The position numbers were made by a program, and so were the translations under genes. DNA of 5,923 nucleotides, taken from contig CAKUDW010000135.1 in NCBI GenBank assembly GCA_934645275.1, positions 1 through 5,923 on the forward strand, in the 5' to 3' direction. Shown piece by piece: positions 1 through 5,871 of this stretch. Under the pieces are notes generated by a model. It saw nothing but the letters and a program-made list of their open reading frames with translations. It did not search any database and was not told where the DNA came from. Within the stretch, counting starts at the first letter, position 1; every line of letters begins with the position of its first letter. This DNA is from an uncultured Clostridia bacterium. Lineage in GTDB: Bacteria > Bacillota_A > Clostridia > Christensenellales > Aristaeellaceae.

Positions 1-419
1 AGGTGCCGCCGGAGTTCGACCTGACCGATAAGCGCTGGAGCATTTATGCGCGCAGTCCGGTCATGTATCCACACTACATTGGTGAGGAGGCCGTGGCTGA
101 GCGCTGCCTGATCGCCGAGGGATGCGAGATTTACGGTGAAGTACATGGCAGCGTACTGTTTGCGGGCGTTACGGTGGAAAAGGGCGCGCTGATTGAGGAC
201 AGCGTGATCATGCCCGGCACGAAGGTATCGGCCGGTGCGGTGATCCGCCGCGCCATCGTATCTGAGAACTGCGTTATCCAGGGCGGTTGCCGCGTCGGTG
301 AAGCTGAGGGCGCAATTGCGCTGGTGGGCCAGGATACCGTGTTGCCCTGCGATTATACTGTACATGCGGGCGAACAAATCGATGGAAGTATTATCGCTGA
401 AAGGGAGGCGAAATCATGA
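1..419 (+). CDS. glgC: Glucose-1-phosphate adenylyltransferase (ADP-glucose pyrophosphorylase), C-terminal part, 5' end outside window
   Basis: GlgC makes ADP-glucose from glucose-1-phosphate and ATP, the committed step of bacterial glycogen synthesis in the cytoplasm. Only about the last 138 residues are present. They begin in the linker after the catalytic domain (PPEFDLTDKRW, then IYARSPVMYPHYI) and continue as a left-handed beta-helix of hexapeptide repeats, with stretches such as CLIAEGCEIYGEV, SVLFAGVTVEKGALIEDSVIMPGT and AIVSENCVIQGGCRVG. In this family that domain mediates oligomerisation and allosteric control. The nucleotidyltransferase domain must lie upstream of the window, so the GTG at position 3 is an internal valine codon, not a start. 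The stop codon TGA (417-419) overlaps the glgD start. The assignment rests on the beta-helix together with the following glgD and glgA genes, and it is secure despite the truncation. Confidence 0.93.
   Translation, partial: VPPEFDLTDKRWSIYARSPVMYPHYIGEEAVAERCLIAEGCEIYGEVHGSVLFAGVTVEKGALIEDSVIMPGTKVSAGAVIRRAIVSENCVIQGGCRVGEAEGAIALVGQDTVLPCDYTVHAGEQIDGSIIAEREAKS
403..408 (+). promoter_or_regulatory. Ribosome binding site of glgD
   Basis: GGGAGG ends 7 nt before the ATG at 416. It lies inside the last codons of glgC, so glgD is probably translated from its own strong site as well as by coupling across the 4-bp ATGA overlap. It supports the 416 start. Confidence 0.8.
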
Positions 420-1552
420 ATGACGTGATGGGCGTAATCTACACCTCGAAGGATAACCTGAATCTTCGAGAACTGACGACGAACCGCGCGGTCGCCGCGC
501 TTCCTGTGGCGGGCCGGTATCGGATTATCGATTTCGTACTCTCAAATCTGGTCAATTCCGGCGTGCGCAACGTCGGCGTGATCGCACAGAAAAATTATCA
601 CTCGCTGATGGATCACCTCGGTTCTGGCAAGGAATGGGATTTGCATACGCGCAACAACGGTCTGTTCATCCTGCCCCCCTTTCTTACCCGTGAAAACGGC
701 GGCGAGTATTCCGGGCTGGTCGAGGCCTTGCGTGCGAATTTTGATTACCTGCGCCGTTCGACGCAGCCGTATGTCATTTTGTCCTCCAGCGATTATATCT
801 GCAATACTTCGTTTGAAGATATGGTCGCGCAGCATCTTTCCAGTGGCGCGGACGTAACGATGATGTACATCAAGGTTAAACCCGAGCATCTGGAATTCTC
901 CAGTTCCTCCGCCAATAACCACAGCTACCTGAAGATTGGCGAAGGTAATCTGGTAGAGGATATCGAGGTCAATCCGAATGCGGCAAGCTACCCGAATCTT
1001 AGCATGAACGTATTCATGATTAAACGCACGCTGCTGATTCACCTGATCGATCAGGCATCGGCGCGCGGTGCAAAGGATCTTGATTCCGAGGTCATTCGCG
1101 CATACGTCAACTCCGGCGCGCTGAAAATCATGGGCTATGAGTTTAAGGGCTACTATCGCCGCATCGAGACGATCAAGGGATTCTTCAAATTCAATATGGA
1201 TCTGCTGAATTATGATGTACGCCGTGAACTGTTTAACACGCACCCGGTGTATACTAAGACGCGCGATGAGGTTTCTGCTATCTACCGCAGCAGTGCCGAA
1301 GTAAAGAATTCCCTCGTTGCCGACGGCTGCATTATTGAAGGTTCAGTTGAAAACTGCGTGCTGTTCCGCGGTGTGCATGTCGGTCGCGGCGCGCGCCTGA
1401 AGGACTGCATCATCATGCAGGACTGCTATATCGAAGAAGAAGTTGAAATGGAAAACGTGATTCTGGATAAGGTCGTTACCGTGCGTGCGCATGGTCGCTT
1501 GATCGGACAGCGACAGTATCCCATCGTGATTGGCAAGAATGTAACGCTGTAG
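416..1552 (+). CDS. glgD: GlgD, regulatory-type paralogue of glucose-1-phosphate adenylyltransferase
   Basis: This 378-residue protein has the length and two-domain plan of GlgC/GlgD: a nucleotidyltransferase domain (about 1-265) and a C-terminal left-handed beta-helix (about 290-375, for example CIIEGSVENCVLFRGVHVG). The N-terminus (GVIYTSKDNLNLRELTTNRA, from residue 6) lacks the glycine-rich GGxGTRL pyrophosphorylase loop of GlgC, and the usual FxEKP sugar-phosphate-binding segment is replaced by VEDIEVNP (180-187). An aspartate in SSSDYI (D126) remains at the position expected for the catalytic Asp. These losses are typical of GlgD. In Bacillota, GlgD is known to form a hetero-oligomer with GlgC and raise its activity; that this holds here is inference from family and context. 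Its start overlaps the glgC stop (ATGA), and glgA follows after 37 bp, consistent with one operon. Confidence 0.95.
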   Translation: MNDVMGVIYTSKDNLNLRELTTNRAVAALPVAGRYRIIDFVLSNLVNSGVRNVGVIAQKNYHSLMDHLGSGKEWDLHTRNNGLFILPPFLTRENGGEYSGLVEALRANFDYLRRSTQPYVILSSSDYICNTSFEDMVAQHLSSGADVTMMYIKVKPEHLEFSSSSANNHSYLKIGEGNLVEDIEVNPNAASYPNLSMNVFMIKRTLLIHLIDQASARGAKDLDSEVIRAYVNSGALKIMGYEFKGYYRRIETIKGFFKFNMDLLNYDVRRELFNTHPVYTKTRDEVSAIYRSSAEVKNSLVADGCIIEGSVENCVLFRGVHVGRGARLKDCIIMQDCYIEEEVEMENVILDKVVTVRAHGRLIGQRQYPIVIGKNVTL

Positions 1553-1574
1553 CTTTTTTGCATCAATTATTCTC

Positions 1575-1579
1575 GGAGG
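1575..1579 (+). promoter_or_regulatory. Ribosome binding site of glgA
   Basis: GGAGG ends 10 nt before the ATG at 1590. The 37-bp glgD-glgA gap holds only a short T-run (1554-1559) with no clear hairpin before it, so I see no terminator here and expect read-through from glgD. Confidence 0.75.
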
Positions 1580-1589
1580 TTGAACGAAT

Positions 1590-3032
1590 ATGAAAATACT
1601 CTTTGCCTCATCCGAATGCGTACCGTTCATCAAAACGGGCGGCTTGGCAGACGTGGTCGGCGCACTGCCCAAGGAACTGATTAAAACCGGTGCGGACGTG
1701 CGCGTCATTCTGCCGCTGTACAAAATGATAGACGCAAAGTGGCGCCAGCAGATGCGCTATCTGTTCAATTTCTACGTCAATCTCGGCTGGCGGCGCCAGT
1801 ATGCCGGCGTGCATCAGCTGGAATATGAAGGCGTTACCTTCTATTTTGTGGACAATGAGCAGTATTTTGGACGCGACTACGTGTACGGTTCCGGTACAGA
1901 CGAGGGCGAGCGCTACGCCTTTTTCTGCCGTGCCGTGCTGGGCGCGCTGCCGCTGCTGGACTACGTGCCCGACGTTATCCACTGCAACGACTGGCAGACC
2001 GGTCTGATCCCTGCCATGTTGAAGATTCAGTATGCAAACCTTGAGCTGTACAGGGGTATCAAAACGATATACACCATTCACAATCTCAAGTTCCAGGGCA
2101 TCTTCCCCATCGATTTTGTCGAGGAAATGCTCGGGTTGGGCAATTTGGCTTATACCAGCGACAGCCTTGAATTCTACGGCATGTGCTCGTTCATGAAGGG
2201 CGGCATCGTATATGCCGACGAGGTGACGACGGTCAGTCCCACCTACGCGCAGGAAATCCAGACGGCTTATTATGGTGAACGCCTCGATGGACTGCTGCGC
2301 GCGCGCTCTGCGAACCTGTGCGGTATTCTAAACGGTATCGACACAGTGGAATATGATCCAGCGCACGATTCGCTGATTGTCGAAAAATATGATGCAGCGC
2401 ACTTTGATCTGAAGGTCAGAAACAAGCTCGCGCTTCAGCAGGAACTTAACCTGACGCAAGACCTGGACGTTCCTGTGATCGGTATGGTCAGCCGTCTCTC
2501 GGGTCAGAAGGGGCTCGATCTGGTAGAATGCGTGTTCAATTCCATTATGGATACCGGCGCACAGTTCGTAGTACTCGGCATGGGTGAAAGTAAGTATGTG
2601 GATCTGTTCAGCTGGGCGCAGTGGAAGTATGCCGGGCGTGCTGCTGCGCGTTTCCAGATGAACAACGCGCTGGCACATAGAGTCTACGCTGCGTGCGACC
2701 TGTTCCTGATGCCATCCATGTTTGAACCCTGCGGCCTTTCGCAGCTGATTTCACTGCGTTACGGCACGCTGCCTATCACTCGCGAAACGGGCGGTCTTCG
2801 CGATACGGTGCTTGCCTACAACGAGTATACTGGCGATGGAAACGGCTTTACTTTCCTGAATTACAATGCGCACGATATGTTGCACGTCATCGAGGGCGCA
2901 GTGAAGATGTACCATGAGAATCGCATCACCTTCAATCGCCTTGCGATGCGCGCCATGGAGGGACAATACGGTTGGGATCGTTCTGCAAAGCTGTATATCA
3001 AGCTGTATCAAAAAGTTTGCAAGGGCGAATAA
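1590..3032 (+). CDS. glgA: Glycogen synthase (ADP-glucose-dependent, GT5 family)
   Basis: GlgA transfers glucose from ADP-glucose to the non-reducing end of an alpha-1,4-glucan, with retention of configuration. At 480 residues it matches the usual bacterial length. Family motifs occur in order: KTGGLADVVG (15-24, with K15 at the sugar-nucleotide site), HCNDWQTG (131-138), YTIHN (161-165), GILNGID (245-251), SRLSGQKGLD (301-310, with R302 and K307 at the positions of the conserved phosphate-binding Arg/Lys), PSMFEPCGLSQL (375-386, with E379 as the conserved glutamate) and GGLRDTV (401-407). All key positions are intact, so the enzyme should be active. The two Rossmann halves of a GT-B fold are both complete. 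The ATG is supported by an upstream GGAGG and by the canonical MKILFASSE start. It is the third gene of the glgC-glgD-glgA operon and uses the product of the first two. Confidence 0.97.
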   Translation: MKILFASSECVPFIKTGGLADVVGALPKELIKTGADVRVILPLYKMIDAKWRQQMRYLFNFYVNLGWRRQYAGVHQLEYEGVTFYFVDNEQYFGRDYVYGSGTDEGERYAFFCRAVLGALPLLDYVPDVIHCNDWQTGLIPAMLKIQYANLELYRGIKTIYTIHNLKFQGIFPIDFVEEMLGLGNLAYTSDSLEFYGMCSFMKGGIVYADEVTTVSPTYAQEIQTAYYGERLDGLLRARSANLCGILNGIDTVEYDPAHDSLIVEKYDAAHFDLKVRNKLALQQELNLTQDLDVPVIGMVSRLSGQKGLDLVECVFNSIMDTGAQFVVLGMGESKYVDLFSWAQWKYAGRAAARFQMNNALAHRVYAACDLFLMPSMFEPCGLSQLISLRYGTLPITRETGGLRDTVLAYNEYTGDGNGFTFLNYNAHDMLHVIEGAVKMYHENRITFNRLAMRAMEGQYGWDRSAKLYIKLYQKVCKGE

Positions 3033-3035
3033 CTG

Positions 3036-3060
3036 CCGGCGAGCAGTACCAGCTTGCGGG
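3036..3060 (+). other. Imperfect hairpin just after the glgA stop
   Basis: The arms 3036-3044 (CCGGCGAGC) and 3052-3060 (GCTTGCGGG) can pair with one G-G mismatch and one G-U pair around a 7-nt loop. It starts 4 nt after the stop codon. No good T-run follows (ACTCTGGTTTTG), so it may stabilise the 3' end of the mRNA or act as a weak terminator. It could also be chance. Confidence 0.3.
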
Positions 3061-3095
3061 ACTCTGGTTTTGCTGATTTCCGCTTTAAAAAATGC

Positions 3096-3122
3096 GGCCG
3101 GACGCATGTTGTGCGTCCGGCC
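3096..3122. terminator. Strong 11-bp hairpin between glgA and the AAA+ gene
   Basis: The arms GGCCGGACGCA (3096-3106) and TGCGTCCGGCC (3112-3122) are perfectly complementary around the 5-nt loop TGTTG. After one mismatch the stem can extend through 3091-3094 with 3124-3127 (including one G-U pair). The position after glgA suggests the end of the glycogen operon. However, the plus strand downstream is only ATATTGCTG, a poor T-run. The uninterrupted run of six lies at 3087-3092 as A, so it becomes a T-run only in the minus direction, where no gene needs it. It may be a factor-assisted or leaky terminator, or a leader structure of the next gene. Confidence 0.6.
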
Positions 3123-3139
3123 ATATTGCTGAAATATGG
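3121..3139 (+). promoter_or_regulatory. Second hairpin in the leader of the AAA+ gene
   Basis: CCATATT (3121-3127) and AATATGG (3133-3139) form a perfect 7-bp stem with the 5-nt loop GCTGA. Its first two bases are also the last two of the right arm of the strong hairpin at 3096-3122, so the full structures compete or stack end to end. It sits 11 nt before the AGGAG ribosome binding site. A regulatory role is inference; only the complementarity is seen. Confidence 0.35.
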
Positions 3140-3150
3140 AATAAACCCAA

Positions 3151-3155
3151 AGGAG
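3151..3155 (+). promoter_or_regulatory. Ribosome binding site that decides the AAA+ gene start
   Basis: AGGAG lies 5 nt before an ATG at 3161 and 10 nt before an ATG at 3166. The first ATG reads ATG ATA TGA and stops at once, so the AAA+ protein must start at 3166. The tiny two-codon frame overlaps the true start as ATGA. Confidence 0.65.
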
Positions 3156-3165
3156 CTGAAATGAT

Positions 3166-4305
3166 ATGACAGACAGGCGCGATGAGATCATCCGTACACA
3201 AATGGATGTCATCGAAACCCTGATTGGAAATAATCTGAAGCGCGTGGCCGATGATTTCTGGGGTGCACCCACAACGAATACGCCGCCGCAGAAACCACAG
3301 AGCGGAACGACGAAGCCGGAATCCGTATCTTCTGTGCCTTTGCACACCACTGCGCCCAAGACTGCCAAACCTGAAGCAGCAGAAGAAGCGCCTGTTGAGA
3401 AGATCGACGATCTGAAGCATGAGTTGAATGAACTGATTGGTCTTGATGGCGTTAAGCGTGAGGTCAACAATCTCATCAACATGGTCACGGTACACAAGCT
3501 GCGCAGTCAGAATAACCTGAAGGCCGTGGATATGTCGTTACACATGGTGTTTTCCGGTAATCCAGGCACGGGCAAAACAACCATCGCCCGCCTGATGGCG
3601 CGCATATATCGCAGCCTTGGCGTGCTGTCTAAGGGACAGCTCGTAGAAGTGGATCGCACAGGCCTGGTAGCGGGCTATGTCGGTCAGACGGCCGCAAAGA
3701 CATCGAAGGTGGTCGAGAGTGCCATCGGGGGTGTGCTGTTCATTGATGAGGCCTACAGCCTTGTCTCTGGTGCTGAGAACGATTTTGGACAGGAGGCCAT
3801 CAATACGTTACTCAAAATGATGGAGGACCACCGCGAGGATTTGATTGTCATCGTGGCCGGTTACGACGCATTGATGGACAAGTTCATCCACTCCAACCCT
3901 GGTCTCGAATCGCGCTTTAATCGTTACCTACACTTCGACGATTATTCTACCGACGAAATGCTGTCCATACTCGATTTACAACTCAAGAAGGGGCAGTATA
4001 CGCTTGATGAAGCTGCCAGAAATGCTGCGCGTACCTATATCGAAGATTCAAATACCACGTCCATCGCCTTCGGCAATGCCCGCGGTGTGCGCAATATCTT
4101 TGAAAAAGTGCTGACTGAGCAAGCCAATCGACTCGCTTCACTTGAAGATGTGACGCGTGAACAGCTTATGGAAATTACCGAGGCTGATGTGTTGGCTGCG
4201 CGTGCTGCCGATACGCAGCTTGCCAAGGCGCGGCGTGAGCGCGAGCAGGCGGAAGCTGCAACAAAACAGGCGCTGAATGCGCTCAAAGAATTGAATATTC
4301 AGTAG
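3166..4305 (+). CDS. AAA+ ATPase of the SpoVK/CbbX family
   Basis: The core (about 84-340) is a single AAA+ module typical of the CbbX/SpoVK group: Walker A GNPGTGKT (131-138), a pore-loop-like segment GLVAGYVGQTAAKT (166-179), Walker B VLFIDEAYSL (190-199, D194/E195), sensor-1 region IVIVAGY (227-233), NPGLESRF (244-251, with R250 as the likely arginine finger), and GNARGVRN (303-310) in the lid/sensor-2 region. All ATPase residues are intact, so an active hexamer is expected. The core is flanked by a short helical N-terminus (1-30), a Pro/Thr/Ala-rich probable linker (about 34-78), and a charged Ala/Glu/Arg helix, likely coiled coil (about 343-376). Known relatives remodel proteins (CbbX on Rubisco) or act in spore maturation (SpoVK); the client here is unknown. 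It is separated from glgA by hairpins, so probably a distinct transcription unit. I see no signal peptide or membrane segment. Confidence 0.88.
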   Translation: MTDRRDEIIRTQMDVIETLIGNNLKRVADDFWGAPTTNTPPQKPQSGTTKPESVSSVPLHTTAPKTAKPEAAEEAPVEKIDDLKHELNELIGLDGVKREVNNLINMVTVHKLRSQNNLKAVDMSLHMVFSGNPGTGKTTIARLMARIYRSLGVLSKGQLVEVDRTGLVAGYVGQTAAKTSKVVESAIGGVLFIDEAYSLVSGAENDFGQEAINTLLKMMEDHREDLIVIVAGYDALMDKFIHSNPGLESRFNRYLHFDDYSTDEMLSILDLQLKKGQYTLDEAARNAARTYIEDSNTTSIAFGNARGVRNIFEKVLTEQANRLASLEDVTREQLMEITEADVLAARAADTQLAKARREREQAEAATKQALNALKELNIQ

Positions 4306-4324
4306 ACAGGGTAAAAAAGGACAT

Positions 4325-4359
4325 AAAGCCAGCGGCTCCGTTTCGGAACCGCTGGCTTT
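4325..4359. terminator. Bidirectional intrinsic terminator between convergent genes
   Basis: The arms 4325-4340 and 4344-4359 pair over 16 positions with one C-A mismatch (4336/4348) and a TTT loop. In the minus-strand RNA that mismatch becomes a G-U pair, so the stem is continuous there. On the plus strand it begins 20 nt after the AAA+ gene stop and ends in TTTT (4357-4360). On the minus strand it lies 54 nt after the dehydrogenase stop, with a six-T run (4313-4318) a few bases beyond the stem. It should terminate both genes. Confidence 0.85.
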
Positions 4360-4413
4360 TATCTAAAGAACAGGAATCAATAAAACAAGATTTTGCGAGT
4401 CAGCAACGCTTAC

Positions 4414-5670
4414 TCAGATGGACTTAGCGTGTGCCAGCAGGTACTGCTCAGCCTCAAGACTCCAGAGCATGTTGTGGCGCGCGCAAATCTCAGCCAGTTC
4501 CTTGAACATGGGATCGGATTCGCCCTTCTTGGCAAAATCATCAATAGCCGTCAACTCCATGGAAATGTGGGGATAGATCAGCTTCTTGCCGCCGGGAATC
4601 TTGGGCAGGTTCATCGTAGTTTCAACAACTGCGTCCAGACCGCCGATATGGGTGATCATTCCTTCGGGATGCAGCTTGCCGGCGGCGATCATTTCCAGAG
4701 ATTCGATCATATCGGAGGTGTTGCCGCCGGAGGTACCCACGATGTGATGCGCACCGTAGTGTACCTCGTAGAAATTGAACATGGCGGAGAGCTTCGGATT
4801 GGTCGGGCCTGCGAAGAAGTTCAGGCAGCCGTCGAAGGCCAGAATCGCGTCGCCCTGCTCGATAACCGCGGGAACGGGCGCAAACACGAGCACATCGTTA
4901 TAGCCCTTGCCGTCGGTAATGCCCATCAACGTTTCGACCGCATTTTCACGGGTATTGGCGTAGACCAGTTTTACGCCGTGCGCAGCAGCGTCTTCCACTG
5001 TATAGATAGATGCAGCGCGATCCAGGCGAGCCTGATCAATATCGGTTACAACCAGCAGACCGGGCTTGCGATCGCAGTGGATGGCGTAGTCAATCGCACC
5101 CAGACCCATCGGGCCAGCGCCAGCCAGAATGGCCATATTGCCGCCTTCTTTGATGCCCATCTCGTGAACATAGCTGCCAGGCTTGGTGTGGTACATGGCA
5201 TGGTAGGTGCCCACAATGCAGCTCAACGGTTCGGACAGAGAGCCGTAGAAATACGCATCAGCCTTGTACTCCAACAGGCAGTTATGCTCCATGACTTCGT
5301 TCATCAGAATAGCATACTGGGAATCGCCGCCGCAGAATTCGAAGGCGTAACCGGGCGTCATCATCGTGCCGCGATAGTCAATGGCGGGCTGGATGGTGAA
5401 TTTTTCACCCTTCTTGTACTTGTCGGCCCATTTTGCGCCAACTTCTTCGATCACGCCGCAGAATTCATGACCGATGATCGCCGGATGCTCCGCAATATCA
5501 TCAGGAACACGCTTATGGTTAGAACCCTGGATGGTCGCCTTGTAGCTGGACATGCAGATCGAGTCCGAAATGATCTTTACAAGGATTTCGTCGTCCTTAA
5601 TGGCGGGCATCTCGAAAGTATCCAAGCGAAGATCGTTGGCCGCGTGCATGCGCACTGCTTTGTTCAACAT
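4414..5670 (-). CDS. Zinc-type medium-chain alcohol/polyol dehydrogenase, L-sorbose-1-phosphate reductase (SorE/YggP)-like
   Basis: This 418-residue protein has the medium-chain dehydrogenase plan: a GroES-like N-terminal domain with C39 (DSICMSS), GHE at 67-69 and SEP at 146-148 as likely catalytic-zinc ligands, then a Rossmann fold with GAGPMG (184-189). D210 at the end of the second strand (VVTDID) favours NAD(H) over NADP(H). The four-cysteine structural-zinc loop of classical alcohol dehydrogenases is absent between about 95 and 125. Segments YKKGEKF, GTSGGNTSDM, THIGGLDAVVETT and IPGGKKLIYPH resemble my recollection of Escherichia coli YggP and the sorbose-1-phosphate reductase subfamily, which interconverts ketose and polyol phosphates. 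The exact substrate is not shown; a polyol or polyol phosphate is a reasonable guess. No PTS or kinase gene lies next to it. The ATG is supported by GGGAGG 8 nt upstream. It appears monocistronic, with its own promoter and a terminator shared with the convergent gene. Confidence 0.85.
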   Translation of the reverse strand: MLNKAVRMHAANDLRLDTFEMPAIKDDEILVKIISDSICMSSYKATIQGSNHKRVPDDIAEHPAIIGHEFCGVIEEVGAKWADKYKKGEKFTIQPAIDYRGTMMTPGYAFEFCGGDSQYAILMNEVMEHNCLLEYKADAYFYGSLSEPLSCIVGTYHAMYHTKPGSYVHEMGIKEGGNMAILAGAGPMGLGAIDYAIHCDRKPGLLVVTDIDQARLDRAASIYTVEDAAAHGVKLVYANTRENAVETLMGITDGKGYNDVLVFAPVPAVIEQGDAILAFDGCLNFFAGPTNPKLSAMFNFYEVHYGAHHIVGTSGGNTSDMIESLEMIAAGKLHPEGMITHIGGLDAVVETTMNLPKIPGGKKLIYPHISMELTAIDDFAKKGESDPMFKELAEICARHNMLWSLEAEQYLLAHAKSI

Positions 5671-5678
5671 AGCTGTAA

Positions 5679-5684
5679 CCTCCC
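5679..5684 (-). promoter_or_regulatory. Ribosome binding site of the dehydrogenase gene
   Basis: GGGAGG on the minus strand (CCTCCC on the plus strand) lies 8 nt before the ATG at 5670, an ideal spacing, and fixes this start. Confidence 0.85.
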
Positions 5685-5700
5685 GTAATAATTCAATATA

Positions 5701-5715
5701 AGCTGATGCACAGCT
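5701..5715 (-). repeat. Short inverted repeat in the dehydrogenase leader
   Basis: AGCTG (5701-5705) and CAGCT (5711-5715) are inverted around a 5-nt centre. The motif lies between the predicted transcription start and the ribosome binding site. A third copy of AGCTGT at 5671-5676, directly before the start codon, can pair with 5710-5715 instead. Regulatory meaning is speculative. Confidence 0.35.
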
Positions 5716-5730
5716 TTCTACCTAGCTATT

Positions 5731-5758
5731 ATTATATCACATTGTATCTGTGAATCAA
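5731..5758 (-). promoter_or_regulatory. Sigma-A-type promoter of the dehydrogenase gene
   Basis: Reading the minus strand, TTGATT (5753-5758) matches the -35 consensus at four of six bases. After a 16-bp spacer comes a perfect TATAAT (5731-5736), preceded by TGA, which gives an extended -10 motif. Transcription should begin near 5723-5726, leaving a leader of about 53 nt before the ATG. An inverted repeat, TCACA-N7-TGTGA (5737-5753), fills the spacer and may be an operator. Confidence 0.75.
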
Positions 5759-5811
5759 ATGTTTTTTCACGAAAATAACATCAATTCCATTCAACATAAC
5801 AAACATTGTAT
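5739..5811. repeat. 9-bp direct repeat flanking the promoter region
   Basis: ACATTGTAT occurs at 5739-5747, inside the promoter spacer, and again at 5803-5811. The copies are 64 bp apart, about six helical turns. They might be binding sites for one regulator. In AT-rich DNA a chance repeat is possible. Confidence 0.3.
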
Positions 5812-5837
5812 ACAGTTATACTAAAATAAAAAATTAA

Positions 5838-5870
5838 AAATCCTTCAAAGCGTGAAACATTGAAGGATTT
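5838..5870 (-). terminator. Intrinsic terminator of the tRNA-Lys transcript
   Basis: AAATCCTTCAA (5838-5848) and TTGAAGGATTT (5860-5870) form a perfect 11-bp stem with an 11-nt loop. Read on the minus strand, the stem runs into a T-rich tail (TTTTTAATTTTTTATTTT). It starts only 1 nt after the encoded CCA of the tRNA and so ends the tRNA transcript before the dehydrogenase promoter. Confidence 0.85.
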
Positions 5871-5871
5871 C

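Noticed and set aside
3..5. GTG at position 3 as a start codon for a short 138-residue protein
   Set aside because: The sequence matches the C-terminal beta-helix of GlgC, and the frame is open to the window edge, so the codon is internal.
542..1243. A 233-codon minus-strand frame inside glgD
   Set aside because: It is antisense to a clear GlgD, with no recognisable domain and no supporting minus-strand promoter noticed.
1554..1559. T-run after glgD as a terminator
   Set aside because: No stable hairpin precedes it, and glgA follows closely with a good ribosome binding site.
3061..3137. Promoter for the AAA+ gene
   Set aside because: TTGCTG and TTGTGC can be picked as -35-like boxes, but no matching -10 sits at proper spacing, so I could not support one.
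2751..3497. A 248-codon minus-strand frame spanning the glgA end, the spacer and the AAA+ start
   Set aside because: It overlaps two well-supported plus-strand genes and shows no family resemblance. The minus-strand T-run of the 3096-3122 hairpin made me consider a minus-strand gene here, but that hairpin would lie inside this frame, not after it.
4393..5688. A 431-codon open frame on the plus strand across the dehydrogenase gene
   Set aside because: It is fully antisense to a well-recognised dehydrogenase with its own promoter and ribosome binding site. Its translation is rich in His, Gln, Val and Asn with no recognisable domain, typical of a mirror frame in GC-biased coding DNA. It also runs close to the shared terminator.
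5737..5753. CRP-type site in the dehydrogenase promoter
   Set aside because: The half-sites TCACA and TGTGA are in reversed order and 7 bp apart, unlike TGTGA-N6-TCACA, and classical cAMP-CRP control is not expected in Clostridia.
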